Shown: piece after piece, positions 1-10,620 of the stretch | How the letters are laid out: every line of letters starts with the position of its first letter | Position numbering within the stretch: position 1 is the first letter of the stretch | From: Bactericera cockerelli | Taxonomy: Eukaryota > Arthropoda > Insecta > Hemiptera > Triozidae | DNA length: 64,000 nt | Direction of reading: 5' to 3' | NCBI GenBank assembly: GCA_024516035.1 | Contig: CM044959.1 | Span: 18,434,525-18,498,524, forward strand | Position numbers and translations under genes: made by a program | Notes under the pieces: model-generated | Told to the model about the DNA's origin: nothing | What the model saw: only the letters and a program-made list of their open reading frames with translations | Databases searched by the model: none

Positions 1-165
1 GGCGGACTTGTAACCTGGAGGTCGGTGGTTCAAGTCCCAATTTCAGTAAAAAGTTAGCAGAGTGAGTTTGAGTAGTTGTGACGTCACGGTAGTGATTAAC
101 AATACAATGTTAACTTTCTACTATTATGAGTGTTATTTAGTGGAAGTTTTCTATCATAAAGGTGT
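1..165 (+). mobile_element. tRNA-derived SINE (family C), 5' end outside the window
   Basis: The first 40 bases match the tRNA-like head of the copy near 23.6 kb (shared cggcggacttgt and gaggtcggtggttcaagtcc). They include a good B-box (GGTTCAAGTCC). The shared stretch continues through an agcgagtttcattagttgtgat-like body. The A-box side is cut off by the window edge. The right limit is approximate. Confidence 0.6.
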
Positions 166-322
166 CCTGTCTACTTTTTTAATACTTGTTTGGAATTTAC
201 TTCCAAATATTAAATAAAAACTTCCTTTCTTTTAATATTTTCAGTCTTCAGCATTTCTTGTTAAGATACGATGGTACAATACATATTAATTTGAATTTGA
301 ACCAAACAATATTCAAACTTAC

Positions 323-575
323 CTGGGCCGGGTTTGGATGGAATGAAAGACATTGGGGTGGGCGTGGGGGTGGGGGAGGGAGAGGGGACAGGGGAGGGGG
401 ACCCCGCCGCCATGAGCGTGCCGTTAGTGAGGGTGTTCTGCTGCGTGGAGGTGAAGATGAGGTTGGAGTTGGAGATGAGGTTCATGTTGGAGTTGTTGGA
501 GGAGACGAGGTTCATGTGGGGAGGCGTGGAGTTGGAGTTGAACACCATGTTGTTCACGTGTTGCTGCTCTAGGAA
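323..575 (-). CDS. Exon of a Q/N-rich multi-exon gene (last exon visible here)
   Basis: This internal coding exon reads FLEQQHVNNMVFNSNSTPPH at its start and ends in a proline-rich tract (SPSPVPSPSPTPTPTPM, then SKPGPG). The acceptor is tctctgctttcag and the donor is CCCAG|GTAAGTTTG, both good matches to consensus. The exon starts in phase 0, which fits the phase-0 end of the exon at 1511-2588, and ends after one base of a codon. The gene therefore continues to the left of the window. The peptide is low-complexity (N, S, P) and has no recognised fold. The acceptor region is duplicated 87 bp upstream, so an exon running to 662 is also possible. I do not recognise the protein; the composition suits a disordered part of a nuclear regulator. 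Confidence 0.75.
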
Positions 576-689
576 CTGAAAGCAGAGAGGATGAGACATG
601 TATTGTAGAGAGATTGTGATAATAATAGTAATAATGTTGTTGACGTGTTGCTGCTCTAGGAACTGAAAGCAGAGAGGATGAAACATGTA
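547..689. repeat. 87-bp tandem duplication across an intron-exon junction
   Basis: Bases 547-633 and 634-689 are near-identical direct repeats offset by exactly 87 bases. Both contain the minus-strand acceptor and the first codons of the exon at 323-575. Part of the unit (tattgtagagagattgtgat) appears again at about 804-835. Confidence 0.85.
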
Positions 690-837
690 TTTTTTTTTTA
701 CGTTTCCATTTATTTATTTTATACATTAACGTCTTCTACAAAACAATGAGGGTATACCCACCTTCAAAAGATAAAAATCTTGTGCTGAAGGTGGGGATAA
801 TTGTATTGTAGAGAGATTGTGATAATAATAATAATAT

Positions 838-1045
838 TCATACGGGGTCCACTCATACCTCGTGAGGAAAAATGAGTAGCTGCTTTAATGGTAGAAGCGA
901 CCAGTGGCGGACTTATAGGCAGAAATAAGATATTGAGATATTAAAAGATATGGAAAAATCCTATAATTCGGCGCTACCCACTAAAATTGTGATATAATAA
1001 ATAATAACACAAAGAAACACATTATTATATTATTATAATAATATC
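838..1045 (+). mobile_element. SINE family D, 5'-truncated copy
   Basis: The body matches the reverse complement of the copies at 10.7 kb and 30.9 kb. Shared landmarks are ggggtccactcatacctcgtga, atgagtagctgctttaatg, gcgctacccactaaaattgtga and a tail of aacacaaagaaa followed by an ATT-rich simple repeat. The tRNA-like head is missing. Confidence 0.75.
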
Positions 1046-1134
1046 GCCTTATTTATATCACCCGATTAGGACTTATGAGTCTCATTATTCCAGCAGTAAA
1101 CCCAAGACGTATTATTATGTGGTCAAAATACCAA

Positions 1135-1222
1135 GTGGGAGGATAACTTGTCATGTGCCGGCTGGGTTTTGAACCCGCGACCTCGGGATTACCAGTCAGA
1201 CGTGAGCTACCGGGACAGACTA
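1135..1222 (-). mobile_element. tRNA-like sequence, SINE head fragment
   Basis: On the minus strand, gtctgtcccggtagctcacg supplies an A-box-like start, and gaggtcgcgggttcaaaacc supplies a B-box. The acceptor arms do not pair well, so this is more likely a SINE head than a working tRNA gene. Confidence 0.5.
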
Positions 1223-1414
1223 ATATTGTTTATGACCCTCGAGTTGCACAGTGAAACTACAAGCCTTGGATCCCACTAAGTGCAACATTTAGATTTTGTC
1301 TCGAATTTTAATTGGGAAATGTTGCAAAGTGTTTCGTGATGAAATTTAAGCCTCAAAAATAGTTCATTTTTCATTAAAATAATAACATTAAAATTTAATA
1401 AATAAAAAACTTCA

Positions 1415-1449
1415 CTCATGGGCACAGTACTTGGAACTGTGCCCATGAG
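1415..1449. repeat. Perfect 14-bp inverted repeat with 7-base loop
   Basis: The arms ctcatgggcacagt (1415-1428) and actgtgcccatgag (1436-1449) are exact complements around acttgga. It lies in the intron between the exons at 1511-2588 and 323-575. Confidence 0.8.
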
Positions 1450-1510
1450 ACTGGCTTTTTTTGTAGTTTAGAGATTGCAGTGTATTTACTGTGGAATTTT
1501 ATGGACTTAC

Positions 1511-2588
1511 CTTATTCTGAGCCTGCTGTGACAGCTGACTCTGTGGAGAATGCTGCTGCTGGGGCCCCGCCTCGCTGATGTAGATCAGATTGCTCTTGGG
1601 CTGCTCAATGCTGAAGCTCTGGTTGAACGGGCCCCCACTGGCCTGGGCTTGCAAGTGCTCCGCGTACACATCATTGAAAGTCTTTTTGCTTCTCTCCTGC
1701 TTTTGCGTCCGCTGCCCATTCAGTTGCTGCTCCAGGCTCTTCTGGTTGTTCACGATATTGTTCACCTGCTGCGAATTATTCACGATATTGTTCATCTGTT
1801 GCTGGTCCAACGTGTTTTTGAGCGATTGATTCACAATATTATTCAACATGAACTTGTTGGAACCGTCGTCCGTCCTCACAGTTCCACCGGACGTGAGATT
1901 TACAAAGTTATTCTCCAGTTTCCCGCTCTCCTGCGTCGTGTGTATGGAGATGTTGTTCAGTTGCAGCTTCTGTTGTGTCTGCAGCAGCTCCTTCAGATCA
2001 CTGGAGCTATTGATGAGCGTGCCGTTATTGAGGATGATCTGGCCGGAGGACACGGGCGTGTGGTTCGCCTTCATGTCCAGCCTGTGCGCATGCGCCAGGT
2101 CCGGGCTGCTGATCACCATCTTCTGATTCGCGAGGAGACTGTTTTGATTATTCAATATGGCCTCATTCAGCAGTTGATTCTTGTGGTTCAAGTTGAGAAT
2201 ATCAAGCGCTGACTGATTGTTCACTATCTGAGCATCGTTATTGATCAGGATATTTTGATTCAGCAGATTGTTCTTGTGGTTTTGGAAGTTGACGAGGTCA
2301 ATGTCCGCTGGGTTGTTGATGGTGCCGTCGCTGTTGATGAGGATCTTGCCAGGCTCACAGGACGTGTTGCCCCCGCCTGGACCCACATTCAGCAGGTTCG
2401 TGATGTGTTTCTGCTGCTCCGTGCTCAGCAGACTCGTCAGCTGCACCTTCTGTTCCTCGTTCAGAATCTCCACCCGCTGCTGCTCCAGCAAGGTGCTGGT
2501 GATCTGCAGCCGCTGCTGCTGCAAGGCTTGGCCTGGGGCGGCCTGGTGGTGGCTGGTGGTGGAGGTCTGGTGCTGCTCCTCGATTACC
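1511..2588 (-). CDS. Large exon of the Q/N-rich gene; putative transcriptional co-regulator
   Basis: This is the best coding exon in the window: 359 uninterrupted codons between acceptor ctccccgcag and donor AATAAG|GTAAGT. It takes one base of a split codon from upstream and ends in phase 0. From the first whole residue, 1-65 is Q-rich and probably helical (QQQRLQITSTLLEQQRVEIL). There are LxxLL motifs at about 50-54 (LTSLL) and 198-202 (LKELL). Repeated N-rich phrases follow (NHKNNLLN, NHKNQLLN, and NNIVN several times). A more ordered stretch, KKTFNDVYAEHLQ, lies near residues 300-312, with a Q-rich end. LxxLL is the known nuclear-receptor-binding box of co-activators; applying it here is inference. 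I see no zinc finger, homeobox or enzyme motif, and I cannot name the gene. Long plus-strand frames over this exon are antisense shadows. Confidence 0.85.
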
Positions 2589-3190
2589 CTGCGGGGAGAA
2601 TTTTTTATTTATTATTATTATTATTTTGATACTTTTTCATCATTTATTTTTTTATAAACATATAACAATTGAAAAGCACAGAAACATAAATTAAATAAAA
2701 TAATATTATATACAATTATACATACATAGATAAAATGCTTAAAATTGTTTTTTTTGGTTATTTAAATTGCAGTAGAAGAATGAGGAGAGGTTTTTGATAG
2801 AAAGGGCACGATAAATGAAGAGGATGCCGAAGGCATTATCATCACCCTTGATCTGCCTTAGCTTATAAATATTATTTTATTTATTATGCTCATCTTGTAT
2901 TTTTTTTTCTCTTATTTTTGCAAATCGTGTTCTATATCCCTTGAACAATAAATAAATATCATTGTATATGTATAAAATTTATAAATAAAGCTTGATCCAA
3001 ATTGTTAATAAAGAATCTATATAACTAATGTTTTAAATTTTTGGTTAAGAAATTGTTTAGTATTTAAGACACATAAAATAGATGCACTCGTATGACAGTG
3101 AAGAAGAAATTTCTCCTGGCGCAAGGGTGGAGTTATTGCCTGAGGCTATTTTTCCAGGTAACCTTTCATATCAGAAGGAGGAAAATTTCC
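2589..3190. other. AT-rich intron sequence, no feature seen
   Basis: This lies between the large exon and the start of the distorted block. It is AT-rich, with a short TTATTA run just after the splice site and many AATAAA-like words. There is no coding frame or clear repeat. Confidence 0.5.
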
Positions 3191-3397
3191 CTTATATTTC
3201 CCATTTAAGATTTTAAAGGGTATGCCCCCCCTAATGGGGCTTTGAGAAAATTTTTTTTCTAAAATTAAATCCCCCAAAAATTAAAAATACTTCTTCTTTT
3301 TGTATTTTTAATTTAAAAGGGGGGGGGTTAGATTTTTTATTTTTCTTGTTTTTTAAAAAATTTTTAAAAAAATAAAATAAACCACGCCCCCACTCAC

Positions 3398-3640
3398 CTT
3401 GCTGCGGGTTGATAGGCTGCGCACATTGGTCACGATTCCCTGGGCGGTTTTTTTGGTCCATTTTGTTTAGGGGCGCGGGGTGACACTGGGACGGGGGCTT
3501 TCGGGCGTGCGGGGGTTGGCGACCAAGGGCCCACTCAGGGCGGAGGGGTGGGGGTGAGGTACGGGGGGGCATTCAGCACGAGGGCCCCGGGGGGGGCGCC
3601 GGATCCCAAACCCCCGGGGGGGGCCTGGGGGAGGGGGGGC
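3398..3640 (-). CDS. Exon-like block of the Q/N-rich gene (damaged reading frame)
   Basis: There is a good minus-strand donor, CAGCAAG|GTGAGTG. Upstream of it the sequence is GC-rich and codes for proline-rich peptide in pieces, such as SGPLVANPRTPESPRPSVTP and NRDQCAQPINPQQ. The pieces lie in frames that shift at C and G runs. The acceptor was not identified, so the upper limit is approximate. Position and composition fit an exon of the same minus-strand gene. Confidence 0.4.
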
Positions 3641-3877
3641 AAAAACAAATTTAGATAGATGACCAAAATAAGGTTTGGGGGGGTTTGGGAAAAGAATTGC
3701 CATTTTTTGCAAAAACCCCGCCCTTTTAGTTTTTAGGGAAAACAATTGTATAATTTTTTTATTTTTCTTTATCTTTTTCTTTCATTTTATTGATTTTTAT
3801 TTTAATTTGAATTTTTTGTGTTGTATTTAAAAATTTAAAGTGCCCATTAATAAAGTGTAAATAAATAAAATTTTTTG

Positions 3878-4100
3878 CAGCATTGGGTGACACGTTGAAA
3901 TACACTAGTTTCGTTCTTCACTAAAGTTAAGCAATGTCCCGCGAGGGTTGGGGGTTGGGTGGGGGACCCTTCACATTTATCCCTCGGGGGCGATAGCTAT
4001 TCTTGGCCCCGCACAGGGTGGGGGAGGGGTTAAATTTTTAAATAGTGGTTTGTAGGTTTTTCCCGCGAACGGAGGGTTTAACCCCCTTAGTTGAGTTAAA
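3878..4100 (+). mobile_element. 5S-rRNA-derived SINE, copy 1 (distorted)
   Basis: It contains the 5S-like series gttgaaatacactagtttcg, aaagttaagcaatgtccc (5S box A) and ttgggtgggggacc (intermediate element and box C). The body then follows as in the other copies (ttggccccgcacagggtggg, then cgaacggagggtttaaccccc). Base runs are inflated relative to the copies at 31.9 kb and 56.3 kb. Confidence 0.7.
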
Positions 4101-4569
4101 CCAAAAAAAGGGTTTCCTGATGTAAGGATTGGATGTTAATATAAAGAAAACGCAGCTAATTTTTGGAAACTTTTAAAAAGATCTAAAAAAAATTATAGAC
4201 CCCCATTACCATTTTACCTACATGGATTTTTGGGGGGCTTCCTAAACATTAAATAATACAAATTTGAAAATTTTATGTAAAGAATTTATTCAAAAACTTT
4301 TTAATTTTTTTGTTAAATTATTCGAAATTAATTTTTCCCAACTCAATTTTGAAAAATTTAAAGAAAAAAAAGGAAAACCACATTTAAACTTAGGAACAAA
4401 TTAATTTTGGGCGGGCTTTTTCCCCCGGAAAATACTTAGCAATTGATGCTTTTTATTTCGAATGAGAAAATCATTCCGCAGTTGAAAATTAAAAAAAAAA
4501 AAAAAAAAAAATAAATTACGTTTTTGTTTTTTTAAAATTTAAATTTTTTTGTCAAATTCTTATTATTAC

Positions 4570-4709
4570 CCAGAGTCGACCCGGGCCCCATAGACTTTTT
4601 ATGACCCCCAGACTCTGAGCCGTCCCCCTCACCCTGCAGGGGTTGCAGCAAAAGGGGCCTCCTGCTTGCCGCCCCCCCTCCGCCGCGTTGATGTATCTGG
4701 TCCGCTGTT
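4570..4709 (-). CDS. Exon-like block (damaged), Q/N-rich gene
   Basis: The minus strand begins after a weak acceptor (gcttcaag) and reads QRTRYINAAE before G and C runs break the frame. A possible donor, CTGG|GTAATA, is at the low end. GC content is well above the neighbouring sequence. It is likely a coding exon with consensus errors, but could be chance. Confidence 0.25.
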
Positions 4710-4984
4710 CTTGAAGCAAAAAATACAGTCACATTTTTTTTTTTTTGGTTAAAAAAAAACCCCGAACCCTTTTTTTGGTAACTTAAAAATTGAAAAAAAA
4801 ACATTTTGGACAAAAATAAAAAAATAAGTAAAAAAATAACAAAATTTTTTACCTAAAGGGGGTTTTTTTCTTCCAAAAAAAAACTTCTTCCCCAACCCCT
4901 TTGGTTTTTTTGGTTTTTTGTTTTTGGGACTGTGATTTTTTGGGGAAAATACGATTCGAATAACTAATACTTTTTTTATACTGC

Positions 4985-5175
4985 TGGGGCAAAAACCCCC
5001 GTGGCGTAACGGTTGGAACTATGGCCCTAGCCGAATCCTGGGTTTATCCCGGGCGGGCGATTTTTCCCCACAAAAATTCGTTCCCCCCGTACTGTGGAGG
5101 CTGGCATGCCAAGCCCAGAGGTTAACAAAAGTGACCCCCTTCAACGGGATAAGACAGAGTAAAAAAAAAAGAAAA
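4985..5175 (+). mobile_element. tRNA-derived SINE-like element
   Basis: A head of gtggcgtaacggttgg (A-box-like) and ctgggtttatcccgggcggg (B-box side) is followed by a unique body and an A-rich tail (AAAAAAAGAAAAAAAAG). No second copy was found in the window, so the family is not confirmed. Confidence 0.4.
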
Positions 5176-5724
5176 AAAAGAAAAAAAAAAAAAAGAACCT
5201 TTTTTCTAGCGTTTAAGCAAATTTTTTTTTTGGTTTAATAATGGAACATTCTAAGACAAATAAAATAAAAATTTTTTTATTTAAAATAAAAAAAAATAAA
5301 AACAAACATCTAATCGGTTTTTATTTTGTCAACCCCTGCATTGGAAATGTTCCAGCATAAGGCTGCATTGCCCCCTTAATTCCTATTGAAATTCGCGGGA
5401 ACAAAATTCTTGGGCCCCCTTTTTTTTTGGGTTTAATAAGAGCTAAGAATCAGGCGGAGAAAAAAAATTTTTCTTTACTTTTAAAAAAAGGTCAATCATT
5501 TAAGACTAATTTGAAATTTGAACTGAGGGCGCAAAACAAAAAAGCCCGGTACAAAAAAAAATATTTTCCCATTTGGGTTTATCATTTTTTCCGTGGTGTC
5601 ACAATTAACCTGTAAATTTTACGAAATTTTTGAGCACGAACACCGATTTGGTTAAAAGTCCGCCCCCCCTTTTCCCGAAAAAGCTACTGGGGTTGGTAGG
5701 ACATAATTAAATACAGTGCCTGCT

Positions 5725-6050
5725 CACTAGCGTAACACTTACCTGTAGAAATTTTTGCTGCCGTGCTGACTACAGTTCATCAGGAGCGGGCGGCGCTGCT
5801 CACTAGAGTAACCTTCCCTTAGTAATTGCTCCGTGCTGACTAGCGTTCATTCAGCGACTGGGCTGCTGCTACCTGCATACACTTCCCTGTATTATTTCTG
5901 CGTCTGACTAGCAGTTCATTCCCCTAGTTTGGGGGCCGCTGTGCTACACTCATGACATTCCTTGTAAAAATTCTGCCCCCCTACTGCACTACTGAGGGGG
6001 CCGGCGTCTACACTGAAAAAAACCTTCTGTAGGATATTCGGTTGAGTGCT
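5725..6050 (-). repeat. Roughly 70-bp tandem array, each unit with a splice-donor-like site
   Basis: About four degenerate units recur every 68-70 bases (ctgactagcagttcatt is the landmark). On the minus strand the consensus reads LNELLVSTEQKLLQ up to CTACAG|GTAAGTGTTAC, a good donor, before the next unit begins. LNELL would be another LxxLL motif. The block lies in the distorted region, so the units are damaged. It may be a duplicated exon end of the Q/N-rich gene or an intronic minisatellite. Confidence 0.5.
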
Positions 6051-6629
6051 AAAGTTAAATTCAGCTTCTTGGGGGGTCCGCTAACACAGTTGCATTTGTT
6101 ATATTCCCCGGGTGTTTTGAGTAGCACATTATACTTCTTTGACAAAAAAACGTAATACTTTTTTTAAAAGATAAAAATTAAAAGTACAAAAAATGATAAA
6201 ATTATTTTTGAACATGACCATCTGGGGTTATTTTAAATTTGATAAAAAAACTTCTTTTAAAGTTTTAAGGTAAAAAGTATTTTTTTCGAATTTTTACTGA
6301 TAACATTCCCACAAAACTCCTATTTCCAAAAAAAGGGGTTTTTTATAAAAATTTTGTTTTGATTTAAAAGGGATAAAGGGGTTTTTTCTCTTATAAAGCC
6401 CAAAAAGGTTTTAAAAAGCATCAACTTTTTTGGGAATTTTTTCCCCAAAAAAACTGCCTGCTATAAAAGTTAAAAAAGGGCCCCAAAATTTATATGGTTA
6501 ACTTTAAAAGCCCTTTAGGTAGACACTTTTTTTTTCCCAATTTGGTAATTTTTTTGTTTTTTTTTAAACATTGTTTTACTGTTTTTAATTTTTTTTTACC
6601 CAAAAACTTTTTTAAAAAAAAAAACTCAC

Positions 6630-6799
6630 CCCTGACTCCGTGGGGGGGGATTTTGGAAAAGGCCTCTGCTGACAGAGGGGTAGGGGGGGGGGGGGGCGTG
6701 GGTTTGGGGGGGAGGGGGGGGGTTTGACCACACGGGGCGCACGTCTTCCCCCTTTTATCCCCAGATTCGCATCAGGTTCCCAGGTCCAACGGGGCCCCC
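6630..6799 (-). CDS. Exon-like block (damaged), proline-rich
   Basis: The acceptor ccccccatgcag and donor GTCAGGG|GTGAGTTT bracket a GC-rich minus-strand block. It codes for G and P first (GPVGPGNLMRIWG) and then long C runs that read as proline. The frame is broken by homopolymers. It is probably an exon of the same gene. Confidence 0.3.
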
Positions 6800-7406
6800 C
6801 TGCATGGGGGGAAAGGTAAAATTAGTTTTTTTTTTGACCAAAAAAAGGAAAAAATTTATCATATTGGGTTTTTTAGGGTTTTTTAAGGGATACTTCCCGG
6901 TTCCACTCTTTTTTAAAAACCCGCACTAAAATGGGAAGTAAATTTTGTCCTTTCGCCAATTGGAAGAATAAATACCCATGGGTACACAACCACAACCACA
7001 AAGTCTCAAAAACGCTCCTTTTTGGAAAAAAAAAAAAAAAAAGCTGGGGGAAAATGTACTTAAAGTTTTCAAATTTTAGGTTAAAGCAACCCCAGTTACA
7101 AAAAATCCCAAAATTAAACCCAAAACAAGAACAATTGGAAAAAAAAAATCATTAAGGGAAGCTTTCAATCCCGGAGGTAAAAAGAAAATTTTAAACCAAA
7201 GATTGTAACATTTTACCCCTTAATGTGCTTAAAAACCAACACAAACCAAAAATGACTATGATTTCATTATATGGGCTTCCTTAGAATTCCTACATCACCA
7301 CACTTCTGTTATCAATTTGAATTTAAAAAAATAACTTACAAGGAAACCAAAGCAGTTTTCACTTAAAAGCCCAAATACTTTCCCGTTATCCCTGCTTTTT
7401 TTTTAC

Positions 7407-7541
7407 CTTGGTTTTTGTTTCTTTCTTGGTGAGAGCATGGGGGTGCGCCCGGGGCAAGGGGGGGCTGGTAGGGACGCAAAGAAGGTGGGGGCCAGGGGTT
7501 TATCTTTTGTACCAGGGGTCCACTGGGGATGAGTCGCTGAC
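7407..7541 (-). CDS. Exon-like block, proline-rich, one open frame
   Basis: It lies between acceptor ccccgcag and donor ACCAAG|GTAAAA. One frame stays open across nearly the whole block (RLIPSGPLVQKINPWPPP, then LRPYQPPLPRAHPHALTKK). The phase is not reliable because the surrounding runs are distorted. Composition matches the other exons of the minus-strand gene. Confidence 0.4.
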
Positions 7542-8375
7542 CTGCGGGGGGGGTTTTTGAGAATTGTACTTTATTAAAATTTTTCCAAATAAAATTAATG
7601 GTTTAAATATTTATTTGTTTTTTTTTAAATTTTTTGGGTTTTAAAGGATCCAAAAGGGCTACTGGCTTTACAAATTCCCCTTCTAAATACTCAAAAAAAA
7701 TATGAAAATACCCCCCAATTAATATTTTTTATATGTTCTTAAATTCGATTTCGGGTTTTTTGTAAGATTCTCCAACAACCGTCCCCGAAATAAATTTTCT
7801 CCCATGAGGCGAAATAATAACCAAAAGACTACGGAAAAAAAAAATAATCTAGAGGTTTTTTTTGTTTTTTTTTAAATAATTTTTTTTTTTTATTCCGCTA
7901 CTCATTTCCCAAATTTTGGGTTAAACTACTTTTCCCCAGTTCTTTATTTCAATGAAACCCTAGCCCAACCCCGGGCCCTTGGCATTTTAAGGCGAAACCT
8001 CAAAATTGGCCCCTTCTTCTAAAAAACTTATTTTAAAACCCCCAATTTTGAAAATTTTTATTGAAGCCAAAAATTTAAAATCCTTTTTTTTTTTCAGTTT
8101 TAATACTTTAAAAACTTTTGCCCAAAAAAAATATCAAAAAATTCCCGGGTCGAACAAAGGTCCGCGTCGAATTCCCCTCCCCCGAAGTAGCAAAAAAAAA
8201 ACAAAAAACAAAAATTTTCAAAAAAAAACAACCCAAAATTGGGTGGATTCCCAGAAATTTTCCCCCCCCTTGGAGGACAAATTTTTTTTCCCCTTTTTTT
8301 TTTTTTGAAAAGTTTTCTTTTTTTTTTTTTATTTTTATTTTATTCACAATTTTTTTTTTCCCCTTGTTTTTTTAC

Positions 8376-8538
8376 CTGGGGAAAACCCCCGACCTGTTGC
8401 CCGCTGGACTCTGCGCGCCTGCTGATGGCTTGGGCGGGGGGGGGGAGGGGGGGGCGCAGGGTGATGCACCCCACGGGCGCGTGCTGGTTGAGGGGGTGGC
8501 ACCCCCATCGGGACTGGGGTGGGCCCTTGGGGCTGCAT
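8376..8538 (-). CDS. Exon-like block, Q/P-rich (damaged)
   Basis: The acceptor is tttgttctcag and the donor is CCCCAG|GTAAAA. The minus strand starts MQPQGPTPVPMGVPPPQPAR and continues in a shifted frame as AQSPAGNRSGVF. The initial M is probably internal to the protein. C and G runs have broken the frame in the middle. It fits the same gene as the clean exons. Confidence 0.4.
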
Positions 8539-8619
8539 CTGAGAACAAATAATAAATAAAACCAGTTTTTATCGCGACGGGACCATTCAAAACCCTCTCG
8601 AAACATGGAAAGCCATACA

Positions 8620-9680
8620 CCCTTTAATGTTTAAAACCCCCACTTTTTCCAGTTTCTTCTACTTTTTTTTTTTTTTTTTTTTTTTTCCGATTTTTTTCAA
8701 ACTTTTTTTTTTCCAATTGAAAAAAATTTTTTAAATAAATTTTTTTTAAAAAAAAAAAAAATTTAAAAACGTTTTTATACTCCATTTTTTTTTGGGAAAT
8801 GAATTTTTTTGAAAAAATAAAGGGGGGTTTTTTCCCGGGGGTTTTAACCCCCTTTCTAAAAGGGGGCCCCACCCGGGGACGGAAAGAAAAAAAAAATTAC
8901 CCTTTTTTTTTTCGGAAAAAACCTTGATATGGGCCCCAAATTTTTAAAAATTAAAAAAAAAGCAGCTGTGGGGGGCCCCCGGGTTTTTTTTAAAAGGGCG
9001 GAAGGGCAAAATTTAAATTTTTTTTTTTTAAAAACCAAATTTTACGAAGTGGTTCGGCCGTCTTGTAGTTGTCGGTTAAAAAAGTGTTTTTTTTTTTTAT
9101 TAAAAAAAATCCCCTTTAAAAAAGGGGTTTTTTTTTTAATTTTTTCCCCCCCTTTCTTTTTTTTTAAAAAACCCCCTTTTTGGGGGGTTTAAAGTTGGGG
9201 GGCCCAAACCCCCGGGCCCCCCCCCCCCGGGGGGGCCCCCGGGGGGGGTTTTTTTTTTTTTGGGGGGGAAAGCCCCCCGGGGGTTTTTAAAAGCCCGTTT
9301 TGAAAAACCCAGGGGGGGATTTCCCCAAAAGGAAAAATTTCCTGAAAAAAATTTAAAAAGGCTTTTTTAGCAATCTTTAACGGAAGGGTTTTGGAAACCC
9401 GGAAAAAAAAATTTTTTCAAAAATTTGGGGGGTTTTTTCGGTTTTTTGTACATTTGAAAAATAAAAATCTTTCGTTTTAAAAAACCCGGGGGGGGGCCCA
9501 AAAAAAAAAAAGATTACAGGGGTCTTTTTCTTTTAAAAAAAAAAACTTCACCCCCCTTTTTTGAAAATTTAAAAGGTATTTCTTTTATAAAAATTGTGGT
9601 TTTTACCATTTTTTTTGTGTTTGTTTTAATACTAATTTTAAAATAGGAACATTTTTATTTTTTTAATTTTTTTTTGAAAT
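8620..9680. other. Extreme homopolymer stretch, nothing readable
   Basis: This segment is almost only runs of A, T, G and C. No exon, repeat family or RNA could be recognised. It is the worst part of the distorted block. Confidence 0.6.
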
Positions 9681-9684
9681 CGTT

Positions 9685-10620
9685 GAGGTGGGGGCTTACC
9701 GTTCAATGTCGTAGGGGGGGTAGCTTTCCTGTTTCAAGCTGGCTGTTGGGGATGCTTCCCCTTTTAAGTGTCTAGGTGATAGCTTTGTTAAAAATGTCTG
9801 TTGGGGGGATACTTACCCGTTCAAGTGTCGAGGTGGGGTAGCTTCCTTTAAATGTTGAGGTGAGTGCTTTTCCTGTTGCAAGTGCTGATTGGAGTAGCTT
9901 CCTTTCAACTGCCGAGGTGGGCTTACCGTTTTTTAAACGTTGAGGGGGATCTTCCTGTTGCAAAATGTCTGTTTGGTGGAGTAGCTTACCCTTTTTAATG
10001 CCGTATGGGGAGTGCTTACCTGTTGCAAGTGGGCTTTTGGGGAGTAGTTACCTGTTCAAGCTGGTTTATGGGGATGCTTACCCGTTGCAAGTGGGGTATG
10101 GGGATAGTTTCCGTTGCAAGCTGTTTTAGGTGGAGTGCTTCCTGTTCAAGCTGGTCTGTATGGGGGATACTTTTCCCGGCAAGCTGGGGCTGTATGGTGG
10201 GGTAGCTTCCCGTTTCAAGCTGGCTGTAGGTGATAGTTCCTGGCAAACTGTCGTTTGGTGGAGACTTCCTGTTGCAAGCTGGGCTGTATGGGGGGTTTTT
10301 TGCAAACGGCTTTGGGGGATAGTTCCTTTCAAGTGTTGTATGGGGGATGCCCCTTCCCGTTGCAAGCTGGGCTGTTTGGGGATGCTTACTTTTTTTCAGC
10401 TGTTTTGGGAGGGTTTTTAAAGGTTAAGGGGGGTTCCTTGCCAAGGCCCGTTGGTGGATAGTTATGTTCAAGTTTTCTTTGGTGGGAAGGGGTTTTTTAG
10501 CTTACCGTTGCGTGGTCTTAGGTATGTTCCCGGCAATGCTGTATTAAGTTTTTTTTGAACTTTTATGGGGGTTTTTTCCTTTAAAAATTTTTTTGGGGGT
10601 AGTTCTTAAAATCGGTGCTA
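9685..10620 (-). repeat. Degenerate tandem array of roughly 30-36 bp units with splice-site-like words
   Basis: More than twenty units of the type gttgcaagctggctgtatgggggatgcttacc recur at 28-36 base intervals. On the minus strand each reads about CAGCTTGCAACAGGTAAGC, a donor-like word, with CCCATACAG, an acceptor-like word, beside it. Translated, the array gives a roughly 11-residue periodic peptide (QL-T-SIPT types). It may be an intronic minisatellite or a coding tract of the Q/N-rich gene; sequence damage prevents a decision. Confidence 0.6.

Noticed and set aside
186..579. Plus-strand G-rich ORFs opposite the exon at 323-575
   Set aside because: Antisense of a P/S/N-rich exon with good splice sites on the minus strand.
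1550..2657. Plus-strand ORFs opposite the large exon
   Set aside because: They are antisense shadows of the Q/N-rich exon; Q codons (CAG, CAA) read as L and C on the other strand.
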